Below are positions 11,801-24,500 of a stretch of DNA of 64,000 bases, one piece after another (position 1 is the first letter of the stretch; each line of letters starts with the position of its first letter). The position numbers were made by a program, and so were the translations under genes. Under the pieces are notes generated by a model. It was not told the origin of the DNA and made no database searches. It worked only from the letters and a program-made list of their open reading frames with translations. This DNA comes from Paraescarpia echinospica (lineage: Eukaryota > Annelida > Polychaeta > Sabellida > Siboglinidae). The DNA lies in NCBI GenBank assembly GCA_020002185.1, contig CM034535.1, positions 66,726,484-66,790,483 on the forward strand, read 5' to 3'.

Positions 11801-13588
11801 TTTTCGAATATGCATATTTTTGGTGCGCTTTTCGGGATGCCGAGATGTGACGTCACTTATGACTCAAACTCGCATCAGGCCGACCCTTTCCATGCATTCA
11901 GAGCATGTTTACAAGTATAGTTTTTGGGTCGAAACGAGCGTCAGAATGAGTTATTGTGCAATTTTCCGACGTAATACAAACACTAGTCATCATAGAGGAA
12001 CAAGCAGTTATCTTACGGTTCCACATGAATCCAATTTTATTCAAAACAACGTATGCGAATGGGCTTACAAGTCGACTAGGTTTCGCCGAGCTTGGGCTCG
12101 TTTTCAGAATAATTATATTGAATGCAACCAACGGGAGATAATCTACACCAATAAACATACATAGCAAACATATAGTGTATCCAGCTACATAAAGTAACGT
12201 GTATAATCTCATAATATCACTGGAATATCGATATATGAAGGAGTTGTACAATTTACCATAACAACTTAAATCAGTTAGACAGTTTCCGCTGGTCCCGATA
12301 GCTCAGTGGGTAGGCGCGTTGGTTACTTGTCGTTTATTTTACAATCGGGCGACGCCGGTTCAATCCTGACAGCATGCAAACTATTGATTTTCTTTACACT
12401 TTTTTTGTTTATGTTTTCACGAAGTAATATAAACCAAATCATTTAGTATACTATGATGCACTGTTTGTAAATAATTTTTATTTTTGTAGTAATTATTTAT
12501 TCGCCACAAAAATGAAAATATGGTCATTATATAACGATGTTTCTAAATTTTATTTATCCAAACAAATATAATGTAATGGATATATAATTTATTAATTGTA
12601 AATATATTATACAGTAATATATTGTAATTATATATGTGAAAAAGATTGTGATCTGTCTGAATAAATACAATTTAGAAACATCGTTATATATAATGACCAT
12701 ATTTTCATTTGTGGCGAATAAATAATTACAAAAAAAATAAAAAAAATATTTACAAACAGTGCATCATAGTATACTAAATGATTTGGTTTATATTACTTCG
12801 TGAAAACATTAAAAAAAAGTGTAAAGAAAATCAATAGTTTGCATGCTGTCAGGATTGAACCGGCGTCGTCCCATTGTAAAACAAACGCCAATGAACCAAC
12901 GCGTTTACCAAGTGAGCTATCGGGGCCGGCAGAAATTCGCTGACTGATTTCAGTTGTTATGATAAATTGTACAACTACTCCTTCATACATCGATATTCTA
13001 GTGATATTATGAGATTTTACACGTTACTTTCTGTAGCTGGATACGATGTATGTTTGCTATGTATGTATATTGGTGTACATTATCTCCCGTTGGTTGCATT
13101 CGATATAATTATTCTGAAAACGAGCCCAAGCTCGGCGAAACCTAGTCGACTTGTACTACAAGTTGTAGGCTCATTCGCATTCATTGTTTTGAATAAAATT
13201 TAATTCATGTGGAACCGTAAGATAACTGCTTGTTCCTCTATGATGACTAGTGTTTGTATTACATCGGACTATTGCATAACAACTCATTCTGACGCTCGTT
13301 TCGACCCCAACATTATCCATGTAAACATGCTCTGAATGCATAGAAAGGGTCGACCTGCTGCGAGTGTGAGTCATGTGTGACGTTAAGATACCACGTGATC
13401 GCCTAGCTCATTAAAATTTTATTTTCCGTGGGAATCGCTACACAGACGGGTTTAAAATCGAATTTATGCTACAAATGTATTTTTTTAATGTTCTCGAATG
13501 TTACATGCAATATTAAACTTTCTGTACACATGGAAAACGGATTTTAGCTAATGCCTTATTTTTATTTCCTTTAACAACAGAGAAGTAA
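8804..13588 (+). CDS. RS/Tyr/Gly-rich protein, 3' four exons (partial gene)
   Basis: Four exons fit by splice sites and phase: 8804-8931, 9231-9503, 11307-11434 and 13581-13588 (stop TAA at 13586). Joined, they give about 185 residues with RPRG, SGYRGRW, SYHVSSSRSTD, RKRPRDDSW and many Ser/Tyr/Arg/Gly clusters, plus one hydrophobic helix-like patch (ADPMNLLVGLSQML). Such low-complexity RS/RG/Y-rich tails are typical of RNA-binding or splicing-related nuclear proteins. I do not recognise the family. The first exon listed begins in frame without an ATG, so 5' exons are missing or unrecognised. Exon 3 starts at a tandem CAGCAG acceptor that would include or skip one codon without shifting the frame. 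The terminal 8-nt exon follows a foldback element and is the weakest join. Confidence 0.55.
9520..10945. mobile_element. possible hAT-like non-autonomous element with CTTGTCC repeats
   Basis: Left (~9520-9605) and right (~10845-10943) ends carry inverted, imperfect GAAATA...CTTGTCCG motifs. On the right, read inward on the minus strand, the end is CAGTGTTCGAAATAGCACTT. Similar ACTTGTCC clusters occur at 32505-32550 and 34660-34745. The interior has no transposase frame. Ends and family are tentative. It lies in an intron of the RS/Tyr-rich gene. Confidence 0.35.
12292..12375 (+). repeat. tRNA-like (SINE-head) segment, left arm of copy B
   Basis: It carries GATAGCTCAGTGGGTAGGCG (A box) and GGTTCAATCC (B box), with a long AT-rich loop between them that a functional tRNA would not have. 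It is probably a captured SINE or tRNA relic. Confidence 0.5.
12843..12928 (-). repeat. tRNA-like segment, right arm of copy B
   Basis: This is the inverted partner of 12292-12375, with GGATTGAACC (B box complement) at the left and GTGAGCTATCGGG (A box complement) at the right. It differs from its partner at a handful of positions, so the arms are not freshly made. Confidence 0.5.
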
Positions 13589-13622
13589 ATCTCGTCATCC
13601 CAGAAGAGAACAAAATATGTGT

Positions 13623-13628
13623 AATAAA
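13623..13628 (+). terminator. AATAAA, possible poly(A) signal of RS/Tyr-rich gene
   Basis: AATAAA lies 35 bp after the inferred stop at 13586-13588. It is a chance-prone hexamer and supports the last exon only weakly. Confidence 0.3.
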
Positions 13629-15685
13629 CAGATATTACCAACTGCAACATTGTTGCAAAAAAAATTCCCAACTACTGGTGTGTGTCATTATAGTGACTGG
13701 TAACATTATTTCAGCATTTTACAGACAATGTTGTCTCATTTCAGAGTCGCGATGGCCACGACATTACTGAAAGGTGTTGATGCCCAACAAAGCGCAACAG
13801 TTCATCACATATATTTTATTTTCGCTATCAGTGGCAGACATTGCTTCAGTTCTGTGTTTTAGTGTCAGGAAGCAGAGATAGGTGTGGTTAGATATCTCTT
13901 ATACCAAGATGTAATATTTGCATAGTTAACATTTATGTTAAGTGTAATGTTAAAACATTTACTGTGTAAAAGGATATTGGTGTTGATCGCACAGAAGCGT
14001 AGATACTTCAAGGAGGTGAATACTTACGTTTAGGCAGGCTATTTTGCACAACCAGATGAAGTGTTCGTCCTATCGCTATTCTCATTACTGACAGAACACA
14101 TTGTTGAAGGTGTGGGATGTTGAAATACTTGCCACACCTCATGTTTATGCGGCTGTGTTTGCATTTCACTTTAATTGTTCCAATGTTAGACAGGCTCCAG
14201 TGTCTCTTTGTCCTCTGTGAATTTGGGTAATATTTTATGAACTTGTTGATGTAAACATAACTTAAATGAGGCGATGTATTTCTGACGGTCGGTGCGGTGC
14301 GTCTACTCGTTGCTAGTCCCAGGGCGTGTAAATGTAAATTACCATGGTAGTTAATTTAGATTGTTGGCAATATTGATGTCAGTTCTCTGAGCTTTTAAAA
14401 CAATTTGAGGTGAGATTGTAATGTTCGTCACAGTGTGATTTCTCTGTCTTGTATAGTGAAGTGTGTTGCACAGATGGCTGCATGTGAAACTGTTGTGTTG
14501 TCCAATAAAATGTAAGTGCTGTTTTGTATAACTTGCGTTGATGCTGTCTACTTTACACGTCACTACTGACTACCATAGTCAGTAGTTGCAGGCACGCTTT
14601 CCCTTCACATGGTTCCACCATTGTCTGTAGCCAGGCATTTCTTTTGGGGTGATAGCGAAGTTAATAAAGTCCCAACAAACATTGCATTAGTTATGGGTGG
14701 GTAGTGGTTTTTAGTTGTTATCACGTATTGCTGAAAAAACAAATTGGTACGGTGGCACCATTTACCAAGTGAAACATGTAATAAAGCACATGGATGGTAT
14801 TGTAGATATCAGCACTGGGCAGTGAGGTTGGTAAATGTCTTGGCAACATCCTTGTTGGATCCGGCAGCTAATGGTAGTGGTTCTTGAAGCCATTTCGGAT
14901 TGCTCAATATCTTGAGTCCCATACCGTGTAATTATAGTGGTGGTTTGAACCGATGTAAAACAATTTTTCGTGTTTTTCTGGATTTTTTTAAGTTACATGA
15001 CCCGTATATACAGCCGAGTTGCTCATCATTCAACTGGCATCAAGAAATATTGTTTGATATTTAGCCCATAAAAGTTAACAACATATTTGTAATTTAAATA
15101 GCTGTATTAGCAATATAACGGATGTCAGTTAATTTAAGTATGGAGCCTACAAGATACCTGGAGGCGATTGCCATCATTAGCATTGGTTGGAGATGGCGGC
15201 TTTTAAAGTTCATGTTTACGATAAGCAAAAAGGTCCGAGGTATTTAAGGATTGGTATATGGGGAGATGGGCATTAGCAGTGCAGGAAATTTGAAAGAAAC
15301 CCAAAGGGAGCTGGATAGGGTAATTGACCTGAACATTCTCTTATGTAAATTCGTTTACCGTCGCATTGCCTAAAGCAGACCAGGGCAAAACCTTGGCAAA
15401 AGTATTTAAGTTGTCTAAACAAAGTAATTGAATCAAGGAAACAGTGCTTTATGTAACAAAGATTTTTATATAAAACAATGTACAATACAAAACAAAATAC
15501 ACGTGCACAAGATGTAGACTTGTGCGCACAAATGATCCCAATACTTGTTGTAATGGTTAAAACAGAGATAAATGCGCGACACTGCAGGCTTAAACAGTCT
15601 CTCTTTTGGGAATGTTCATTGGTGTTAAGCACATGTTAGGCTTATAGTTTCAATAATGACCTATCACAGTTTGAATTGTTATGAT
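13629..15685. other. convergent intergenic region / untranslated tails
   Basis: This is unique-looking AT-rich sequence between the plus-strand RS/Tyr-rich gene and the minus-strand actin gene. The part next to 15685 must include the actin 3' UTR. Open frames such as 15273-15632 (minus) fall in that UTR and show no domain. Confidence 0.5.
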
Positions 15686-17235
<1,550 letters not shown>

Positions 17236-17331
17236 TCATTTCACAGTTATTGCACAATGTTACCGATCTTCACAATAAATAATGTATTAATCTTTGCCGT
17301 ACCAGCTAAAATATTTGTGAAGGTGAATCAC

Positions 17332-17505
17332 CGATCTTGCCAGACATTATTGATCCAGGTTTGTGTCCGCGCTGCCCGACTTAACAACACAGCGGCGCCG
17401 ATAACAAGTCGCGACTCGCGCGATCAGCGCTGCTCCTTTTATGGTCACAAAGCGTGCGGCCGGCTGTGATTGGTTTGAATCGACGGCATTGGCTTTATAT
17501 GGAAA
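17332..17505 (-). promoter_or_regulatory. candidate proximal actin promoter
   Basis: On the minus strand there are CCATATAAAG (17493-17502), CCAAT boxes (17488-17492 and 17469-17473) and a perfect CArG/TATA-like CCATAAAAGG (17435-17444), in that order. A GC-rich leader follows, then a donor-like GTGATT just below 17332 that could splice to the acceptor at 17181. CArG boxes bind serum response factor and are conserved in actin promoters. The start site and donor are inferred. Confidence 0.55.
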
Positions 17506-18256
17506 CCAGTGATGCGACGCAGGTCGCGTGAATGGGCGTCGCGCCAGACTTGGCGGCTAAAGTAGTTCACAAAATACCATAATATATTTGGATAAAATAC
17601 CGGATTCTGACGTTCTTTAGAATGCTCCCGTAAAAACCTTCATGATGTAGTATTTATAAAACACCTGTATCACACTTTCAGCAGAACATTTGATTTTATG
17701 TAGAATTGCAGTAGGACCTAATATAAATTGTATACCGTCTCAATACCTGATGTAATTATGTAGCCTTATGTATCTTAATCAGACACTATGGTAACACATT
17801 GCTTGGATTCTTTAATTAGCTATGCAAGTGTTCGAATAATACAAAATAATGTTTAGTCAAACACACGCATGGACCCATGCACAGATCGACAGTCCTAGCT
17901 ACGGACATGGGCGTGGCAATTGACAACTGTGCGTACAGGCCGTTCAGTATGCCTACCTGAAATATCGTGCTCATTTTGTATAGACAGATCCACCATTTCA
18001 CAACAAAACACTATCTCAAGGCAAATGTGCACGTACGGTGCGCTTAAGCACATCGATCCGTGCAACAACTGATGTTGTGTCGACGTGTATCAATGTAGTA
18101 AACGCGAATACAGTTCGGAAAAAAAACATTGCATAGAACATATAGGATGTGTACGTTGGTGCTCAAGTTTACCGAAGCAAGGTGTGCACTGCAATATCAA
18201 ATATCCATTGCCATATGTTCATATAATTGAGACGGCTGCTAAGAGTGTGTACTTAC

Positions 18257-18369
18257 TTTAGTAGAGAATAGACGTCAGTCCTTGCAGTGTCGAGCGGTAT
18301 GGCGCCTTGGTGGCGTCGATTCTCTTATATAGCCGTGAGCCGCTATCGTTGCAGCATGACCATATATGG
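18257..18369 (-). promoter_or_regulatory. candidate distal actin promoter and first non-coding exon
   Basis: A perfect CArG box CCATATATGG (18360-18369) lies about 28 bp upstream of a TATA box CTATATAA (18325-18332). About 30-70 bp downstream comes a clean donor (TACTAAA then GTAAGT, boundary 18256/18257). This is a textbook SRF-TATA arrangement for an actin gene, with a leader exon spliced to 17181. Together with the proximal promoter it suggests alternative first exons. Confidence 0.65.
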
Positions 18370-19925
18370 ACAGAACGCTTGGCGGCATGACACATCAGGA
18401 CAATACGGCAGAAGCTCCGCAATGACTGGCAAATACAACTCGACGGCGTGACCGGGTGGCGATGGAGTGAAAGGTCGATAGTTATCAGGGTTATTTTAGG
18501 ACTCGGGACGTTTGCAGTCATTCTTGAATCGGCAGGCTCTAGCACTGGACTATAATGCCATTGTTACTCGTAGCCAAAAAGGAGGCCATTACCGACCCAT
18601 GCCCCTCAATACATATGCAGATGCTCTGTAGGAATATCTAAATTGCTGTTGATTGGTCCGAGAATTAGCCTAAGGTGTAGTAATTATTTTGAACTCGATG
18701 ATAATACCAAAACCAACTGTTGCAAGAATTATACCAAACTGATTTGCACACGTGTCGTAGGAACAATTGATTAAAGTGTGCATAAATGTAGGTCTTACAG
18801 CCCGATCTGTGTATATATATATATATCTAGATGCCATGGAAGCACATACATGGCCACATGGATGGCTCAGCTAGTGGCGTATTTACGAGCCCACTGGATC
18901 ACGTGCGCCTCCCGTATATACATTAATTTTAAACATGTGGAATAATATAGCTGACTTAGGGTTGCACCCCACGTCCCTTTAATTGACCGCATTTCTATGA
19001 TCCTTGACGAGCCACTAGCTCGGCTCCAGACCGATAACTGTAATTGTTTAATCAACGTACCGGGGAGGACACAGGGAGGACACACGGACATATTATACAT
19101 TCTTGGTCCACTACTTAATTCATGTACATGTATGTTGGTGAAACATCAATTAATTATTTTTTTTAACATCAATCGATTCTGCAAGTCTGTAGACCTATAC
19201 ATATTGGCATATATGTGCGATATACGACAAATAAGTATCGTTTTTAGGAAGAACTTTGATTATGATTATATGTCACCGTTATAATAAGTATAATGACGAC
19301 ATAACGACCTTTTTGATTTCTTCCAAATTTGTCATCAGACCCCTACGACTTGGCTGGGTCAACCTTTCAATCATGCCATCATCAGATATTGCATAAATGG
19401 CATGCAGCCATGCACAACATGCACGGTCGTGAGACTTCTGACTAAAACAAATTAAAACAGCCGATGTGTCATCTATGATCAATGTTGTTGTTGCTTCAAG
19501 ATGGAGACGGCTAAAAAATAGGTAGGTGTACCTCTTTAATCCGCGTAATAGACACCGTTTCAAGATAACTAGGCCTAAGTTCAGTACTTTCTGGTTTTCT
19601 GTCAACTTTATTAACTTTCTATCAATGAAATGTGGAACTATTCCTCAATGCAGCAGTCCATATCTCCCCAACAGGAACACATATCAAAACGTTCGCCATT
19701 TTATAATTTTCACATCGTATTTGTTCGTTTAATCCTAAAGAGTAATTACTAACTTATAGCTGAGGTAATGTCATATTCATCCTCTAGTTATGTTAACATC
19801 GTGTGTCCATACATGGCCTGGTGTACAGCAAAGTGCAAGTATGACACATCTAATGCTGCACAATGCAACAGGATCTTGACAGGAGGAGTGGTGACGTCAT
19901 CGTACCATAACGTACACGATGTCCA
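18370..19925. other. no gene recognised
   Basis: Upstream of actin, only short frames without domains. A short AT dinucleotide run lies near 18813-18826. Nothing else can be supported. Confidence 0.4.
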
Positions 19926-19934
19926 TTCTATAAC

Positions 19935-20245
19935 AAATTAATATGGTTTACTAAAGTAAATTTACGATAGTTTAACATAGTAAACACTATAGTAAACTAC
20001 AGTGTTTTTGCGGAATATTTTACCATGCTTTGCCATAGTAAATACTATGGTTTACTATAGTACATACTTCATTTTACTATGATGAATATCACGTTTTACC
20101 ATGTTTTACTACAGTGAATACCATATTTTACTGTGGTTTATTACGGCGAAAACATGTTAAAATGCAATATACAATGATTTACTCTAATTCACCATGATTT
20201 ACTATGGATGTATCATGGTTTACCGTAACATTTTAAACTGTAGTG
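19935..20245. repeat. palindrome-rich block built from TTTACTATRGTAAA-like motifs
   Basis: Variants of TTTACTATAGTAAAC, CCATAGTAAATACTATGG and TTTACCATG recur about a dozen times, in both orientations, over ~300 bp. No frame stays open. The block ends abruptly at both sides. Confidence 0.6.
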
Positions 20246-20518
20246 CATTTTTAGCAGGGACTGCCCTCAAGAATCAACCCAAACTAAAACTGACCGCGTA
20301 TGTACACTATTAATACCTTAGGCTTTGCATCACTGCTGGATAAACAAACAACAAGATCAAACAACCGTTTCACGAAAAGGAGTGTTTGTGTTTAAGGAAG
20401 TTATTATGGCCCAAATCCGGACTTAAATACCCGGGAGGGGATGGTAGGAGCATGTAAGGAAGTATTGACCTTCTTCAGAACTTCCGCGTGCAGATGTAGG
20501 CACATTGTAGACATTGCA

Positions 20519-20519
20519 C

Positions 20520-20581
<62 letters not shown>

Positions 20582-20935
20582 GTGCGCGCGTGCGCGTACA
20601 TGCGTGCGCGTGCGATTGTGTGCGCTTGTGTGTGGGCGTGAGTGCGTGCGTGTGTGCCTACGTGCGCGTGCCTGTACGTGTGAGCAAGCGAGCGTGTGTG
20701 TGTGAGCGAAGAGGATGAGGATGAGAGTGAGTGAAAGATAAAAGGACGAAAGCAGGTACGGGGCAGTGAAGGAGAGAGAGGGGGAAGGAAAAGAGGAGGA
20801 TGGATAGAGTGTTCATGTGAGAAGCCAAAGTCCTGTTAATTACACACACGCACAAACATACGCACACACGCGCGTGCACGCACAAACACACACACACACA
20901 CACACGCACACATACACACACAACACACTAAAACG
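20519..20935. repeat. (TG)n ... (CA)n inverted microsatellite
   Basis: A pure TG run of about 58 bp (20521-20578) decays into GTGCGCG-rich DNA to ~20705. After a purine-rich middle (AGGAGAGAGAGGGGGAAGGA at ~20770), a CA-rich run at ~20840-20930 is its inverse. The two arms can pair. Cys/Val or His/Thr frames here are translation artefacts. Confidence 0.8.
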
Positions 20936-21362
20936 CGCGAAACACATACAATGTCATGCGCATACGATGATATATGTAGACTGACCGACAGTCGGTCGGT
21001 CGGTCAGCCCCCTCCCCCAAGATCTCCAACTGCTCCCCTCCTGAGATCTCAAACTCCACCCAAAGGTCCCAGAAAACCACCACACACAAAAATCGAACTG
21101 CACCCCCTTGATACACGCGGAACTCGTTTTCCTCATTGGAGGGGTGCGTACGCACCCACTGCACATCCAATAGCCTACGGGCCTATTGTGTATATAGTTC
21201 TTTGACAGTATAAAATTAAGGATTTGGTTGTTTGTGTCACACATTCTGACCTTAAAAACTACTATCGTCATACGCTGCGACAGACCATAATTAAAATAGC
21301 TCCTACACAAGAATGTTATCAATAAATCCTCTACCGAGGTGACACGACAGACGTGTCGGTAA
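20936..21362. other. left flank of the retrotransposon, no gene
   Basis: It contains a small (GGTC)n run at 20993-21006 and C-rich unique sequence. No supported feature. Confidence 0.4.
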
Positions 21363-21367
21363 CTTGT

Positions 21368-21527
21368 TGTAGTGTTCAACTCTGTATAGTTCAATTACTG
21401 ACTAACTGAGTGACTGTTATCGCCACCGTATCGAGTTAGACTTAACATCCGGGATAGCTACATCCGGGCGGCTACAGTAAATAAACGTTTTCTCAAAGCT
21501 CTCAATAAACAGACTCAAAACATTATA
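21368..21527 (+). repeat. 5' LTR
   Basis: It starts TGTAGTGTTCAACTC and ends CAAAACATTATA, 160 bp. Relative to the 3' LTR it lacks four bases near 21426 and carries a 15-bp tandem duplication (GATAGCTACATCCGG). The exact end is set from the CTTGT target repeat; a CA-ending LTR (21522) is the alternative. Confidence 0.85.
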
Positions 21528-21582
21528 TTTGGCGACGAGTGATGCAGGTGTGAACTTCGCAACAAAGCTAAGTACTGCAATA

Positions 21583-24500
21583 ATGTCCGATCTGCCAACG
21601 TATCCACACTTCGATGTTAGTGCAAGCGGTGACGTCGCAATTCGCTGGACCAAATGGGTCGCTCGCTTCAAAAATCTCATGACGGCGTGCAACATCACGG
21701 ACGACACACGTCAACGCGCACTACTGCTTCATTATGCGGGTGAAGAAACGCACGATATCTTCGACACGCTGCCTGTCGTCGCTGGTGACGATGACGAAAA
21801 TGAACTTGAGAAAGCAGTCAAAGCACTCACAACACACTTCGCTCCAAAGAGAAACCGCGAGTACGAAGTCTACAAGTTCAGACAGGCAAAGCAGGAGAAG
21901 GGGGAAGACATCACCGCGTACTACACGAGGCTGAGGCAGCTTGCAAAAACGTGTGAGTTCTCCGATATCGACAGAGAAATCATGAGCCAGATCGTACAGA
22001 ACTGCGAGTCTACTCGGCTTCGACGGAAGGCATTAAGTGACCCCGACATAACATTGACCAAACTGGTGGATGTCGCAAAGGTCATGGAACTGTCCGAGAT
22101 GCAAGCCAAGGGCATAGAACGCGTCAATCACAACAGTCAGTCGGTGTCTGTCAACAAGATGTCAACCCACAAACCCAAACAATCACAGTGGGTTACGAAT
22201 CCGAAGGACGAGAATAACGTGTGCCGCAACTGTGCGCAGACGTGGCCGCACCCTGGAGGGAGATCGTCCTGCCCTGCCGCTGGGAAGGAGTGTATGAACT
22301 GTCACAAGATGAATCACTTCGCTTCATGCTGCCTGTCTAGACCAACAACGCGCAGACCGACGAAAACGGAGAAACGTAAACCGAACACGCGTAAACCACA
22401 GAAGCGAGGTGTACACATCGTTGCGGCTGAAGACAGTTCGAGTGATGACGCATGTGTCTACAAACTATCACTGTGCAACGTCGGTGTCAACAAACGCGAT
22501 GCACGTCCACACTTCATTGTCAATGTCAACGGCCACGAACTGAACGTCATTGCTGACTCGGGAGCTGAAATCAACATCATCGATGAATGCGACTACGCCA
22601 CGATGACACCGCAACCGCAGCTGAGCCGCGATGACACGAAGATCTTCCCGTACGGATCTGCAAAGTCACTTCCTGTCAAGGGTATCTTCACGGCCGCTGT
22701 GAAATCTGCAACACAACAAAGTGACGAACTGTTCTATGTTGTAGCGGGCTCAGGTGGCTCACTTCTAGGATGGAAGACGTCAAAGCGACTTCATCTGGTA
22801 CGAGTCGTGCAACCGCTATCGACCAACCAGCCACAGTCTACAGCTATCGATCGCTTAGTCTCCGAGTATAACGACCTTTTCCAAGGTCTCGGTCAACTAA
22901 AGGATTTCAAAGTGAAATTACACGTCGACGAGACGGTGCAACCTGTTGCGCAACCACACAGGAGGATCCCGTTTCACGTCAGGCAGCAACTGGAACAGGA
23001 GTTGAAGCGAGACGAGGAACTCGGCGTCATCGAGCGCGTCGAGGGGGCAACGCCCTGGGTATCGCCATTGGTCGTAGTACCGAAACCGAAAAGTGAAGGT
23101 CAGATCCGGGTGTGTGTCGACATGCGCCAAGCGAATCAGGCGATCACGCGAGAACGTCACATCACGCCGACCATCAACGAGCTTGTAAACGACCTCAACG
23201 GTGCAGCTGTGTTCAGCAAACTCGACTTGAACCAAGGCTACAATCAGCTGGAACTCGAACCGTCATCGCGACCTATCACCACTTTCTCCACGCACATCGG
23301 CCTGTGGATATATAAACGTCTCAATTTCGGTGTGTCTAGTGCAGCCGAAGTGTTCCAGAATGCCATTCGCGAAACACTAAGTGGCATATCCGGTGAAGGC
23401 GACGTTCCAACGACTGCGCTAACATGGTCTCACGCTGAACAAAAAGAAATGCTCTTACAACAAGGGCACGCTTGAGTTCTTCGGGTACGTCTTCTCCCGA
23501 GGAGGACTCTCTGCTGATCCAAAGAAGGTGTCAGCGATCCAGAATCTCGACACTCCGTCAAACGCAACGCAGGTCAGAAGTCTTCTCGGCATGTCCAACT
23601 TCTGTGCGAGATTCATCCCTGGTTACGCGACGATGACGCAACCTCTACGAGAGTTGACGAAGAAAGATGCGCTTTGGAATTGGACGGATGAGTGCAGCAC
23701 GTCTCTCGCCTCTATACGTCAATCGCTATCGAAGGCGCCGGTGTTGGCGTACTTTGATGAGCGAAAGAAAACGGCAATCTACGTGGACGCCAGTCCTGTC
23801 GGCCTTGGCGCAATCCTCACACAGAGTGCCGAGTCAGACGAGCGTGTCATCGCGTACGGCAGTCGTGCGCTAACCGCCGTGGAGCAGAGGTACTCCCAGA
23901 CCGAACGCGAGGCGCTGGCCGTCGTATGGGCCTGTGAACACTTTCACCTATACGTCTACGGTCAACCGGTCGTGGTATTCACTGACCACAAACCGCTAGT
24001 GTCGATCTACGGCAACCCAAAGTCTCAACCAACAGCACGCATCGAGCGGTGGGCAATCAGGCTGCAGCCCTACAACGCCACCGTGGTCTACCGTCCGGGG
24101 TCAGATAACCCTGCAGACTTCTTGTCACGACACCCATGCCAACAAACGCGTCAGACTTCCCGTGAAGAGAAGGTCGCTGAGGAGTTCATCGATTACATCT
24201 CGATCAACTCCGTGCCGAAAGCGATGTCGATCGAACAAGTGCGATGCGCAACAATGGCCGACGCGACACTACAAGCTGTAGTGCAAGCCCTACGCACTGG
24301 ACAATGGCAGCAAAACTTGTCAGACAAGGTAGACGTCGAGTCGTACAAGTCCTACCAACTGCTGAAGAACGAGCTGACGACCACAGTTGACGGTGACACC
24401 ATTCTTCGTGGTCATCGGTTGGCCATCCCCGCAACACTGCAGAAATGCGCGGTCGACCTTGCCCCCGAAGGTCATCAGGGAATCGTGAAGACAAAAGCAT

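Larger units (their letters stand above)
11662..13574. mobile_element. foldback element copy B (TTAA-bounded, full arms)
   Basis: This copy runs from TTAAAGGGAATAAAAA to TTTTTATTTCCTTTAA, 1913 bp. Two arms of roughly 880-900 bp are inverted relative to each other (11820-12545 against 12660-13400), separated by an AT-rich spacer. Each arm carries a tRNA-like segment (12292 plus, 12845 minus), so the copy is a giant hairpin. Compared with copy A (1820-3241), the outer ends are exchanged while the spacer keeps its orientation. TTAA at both ends recalls piggyBac-type target choice, but no transposase is encoded. Confidence 0.75.

Noticed and set aside
11820..12164. Open frame of 114 codons and its relatives at 2018, 2751 and 13171
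   Set aside because: They recur only in the arms of the foldback elements, in either orientation, with no domain; repeat shadows.
12292..12375. Functional tRNA gene
   Set aside because: A and B boxes are present, but the anticodon region is an AT-rich insertion and the acceptor stem does not pair well; also found only in repeat arms.
20514..20921. Cys/Val-rich and other frames over the TG/CA runs
   Set aside because: Microsatellite translation artefacts.
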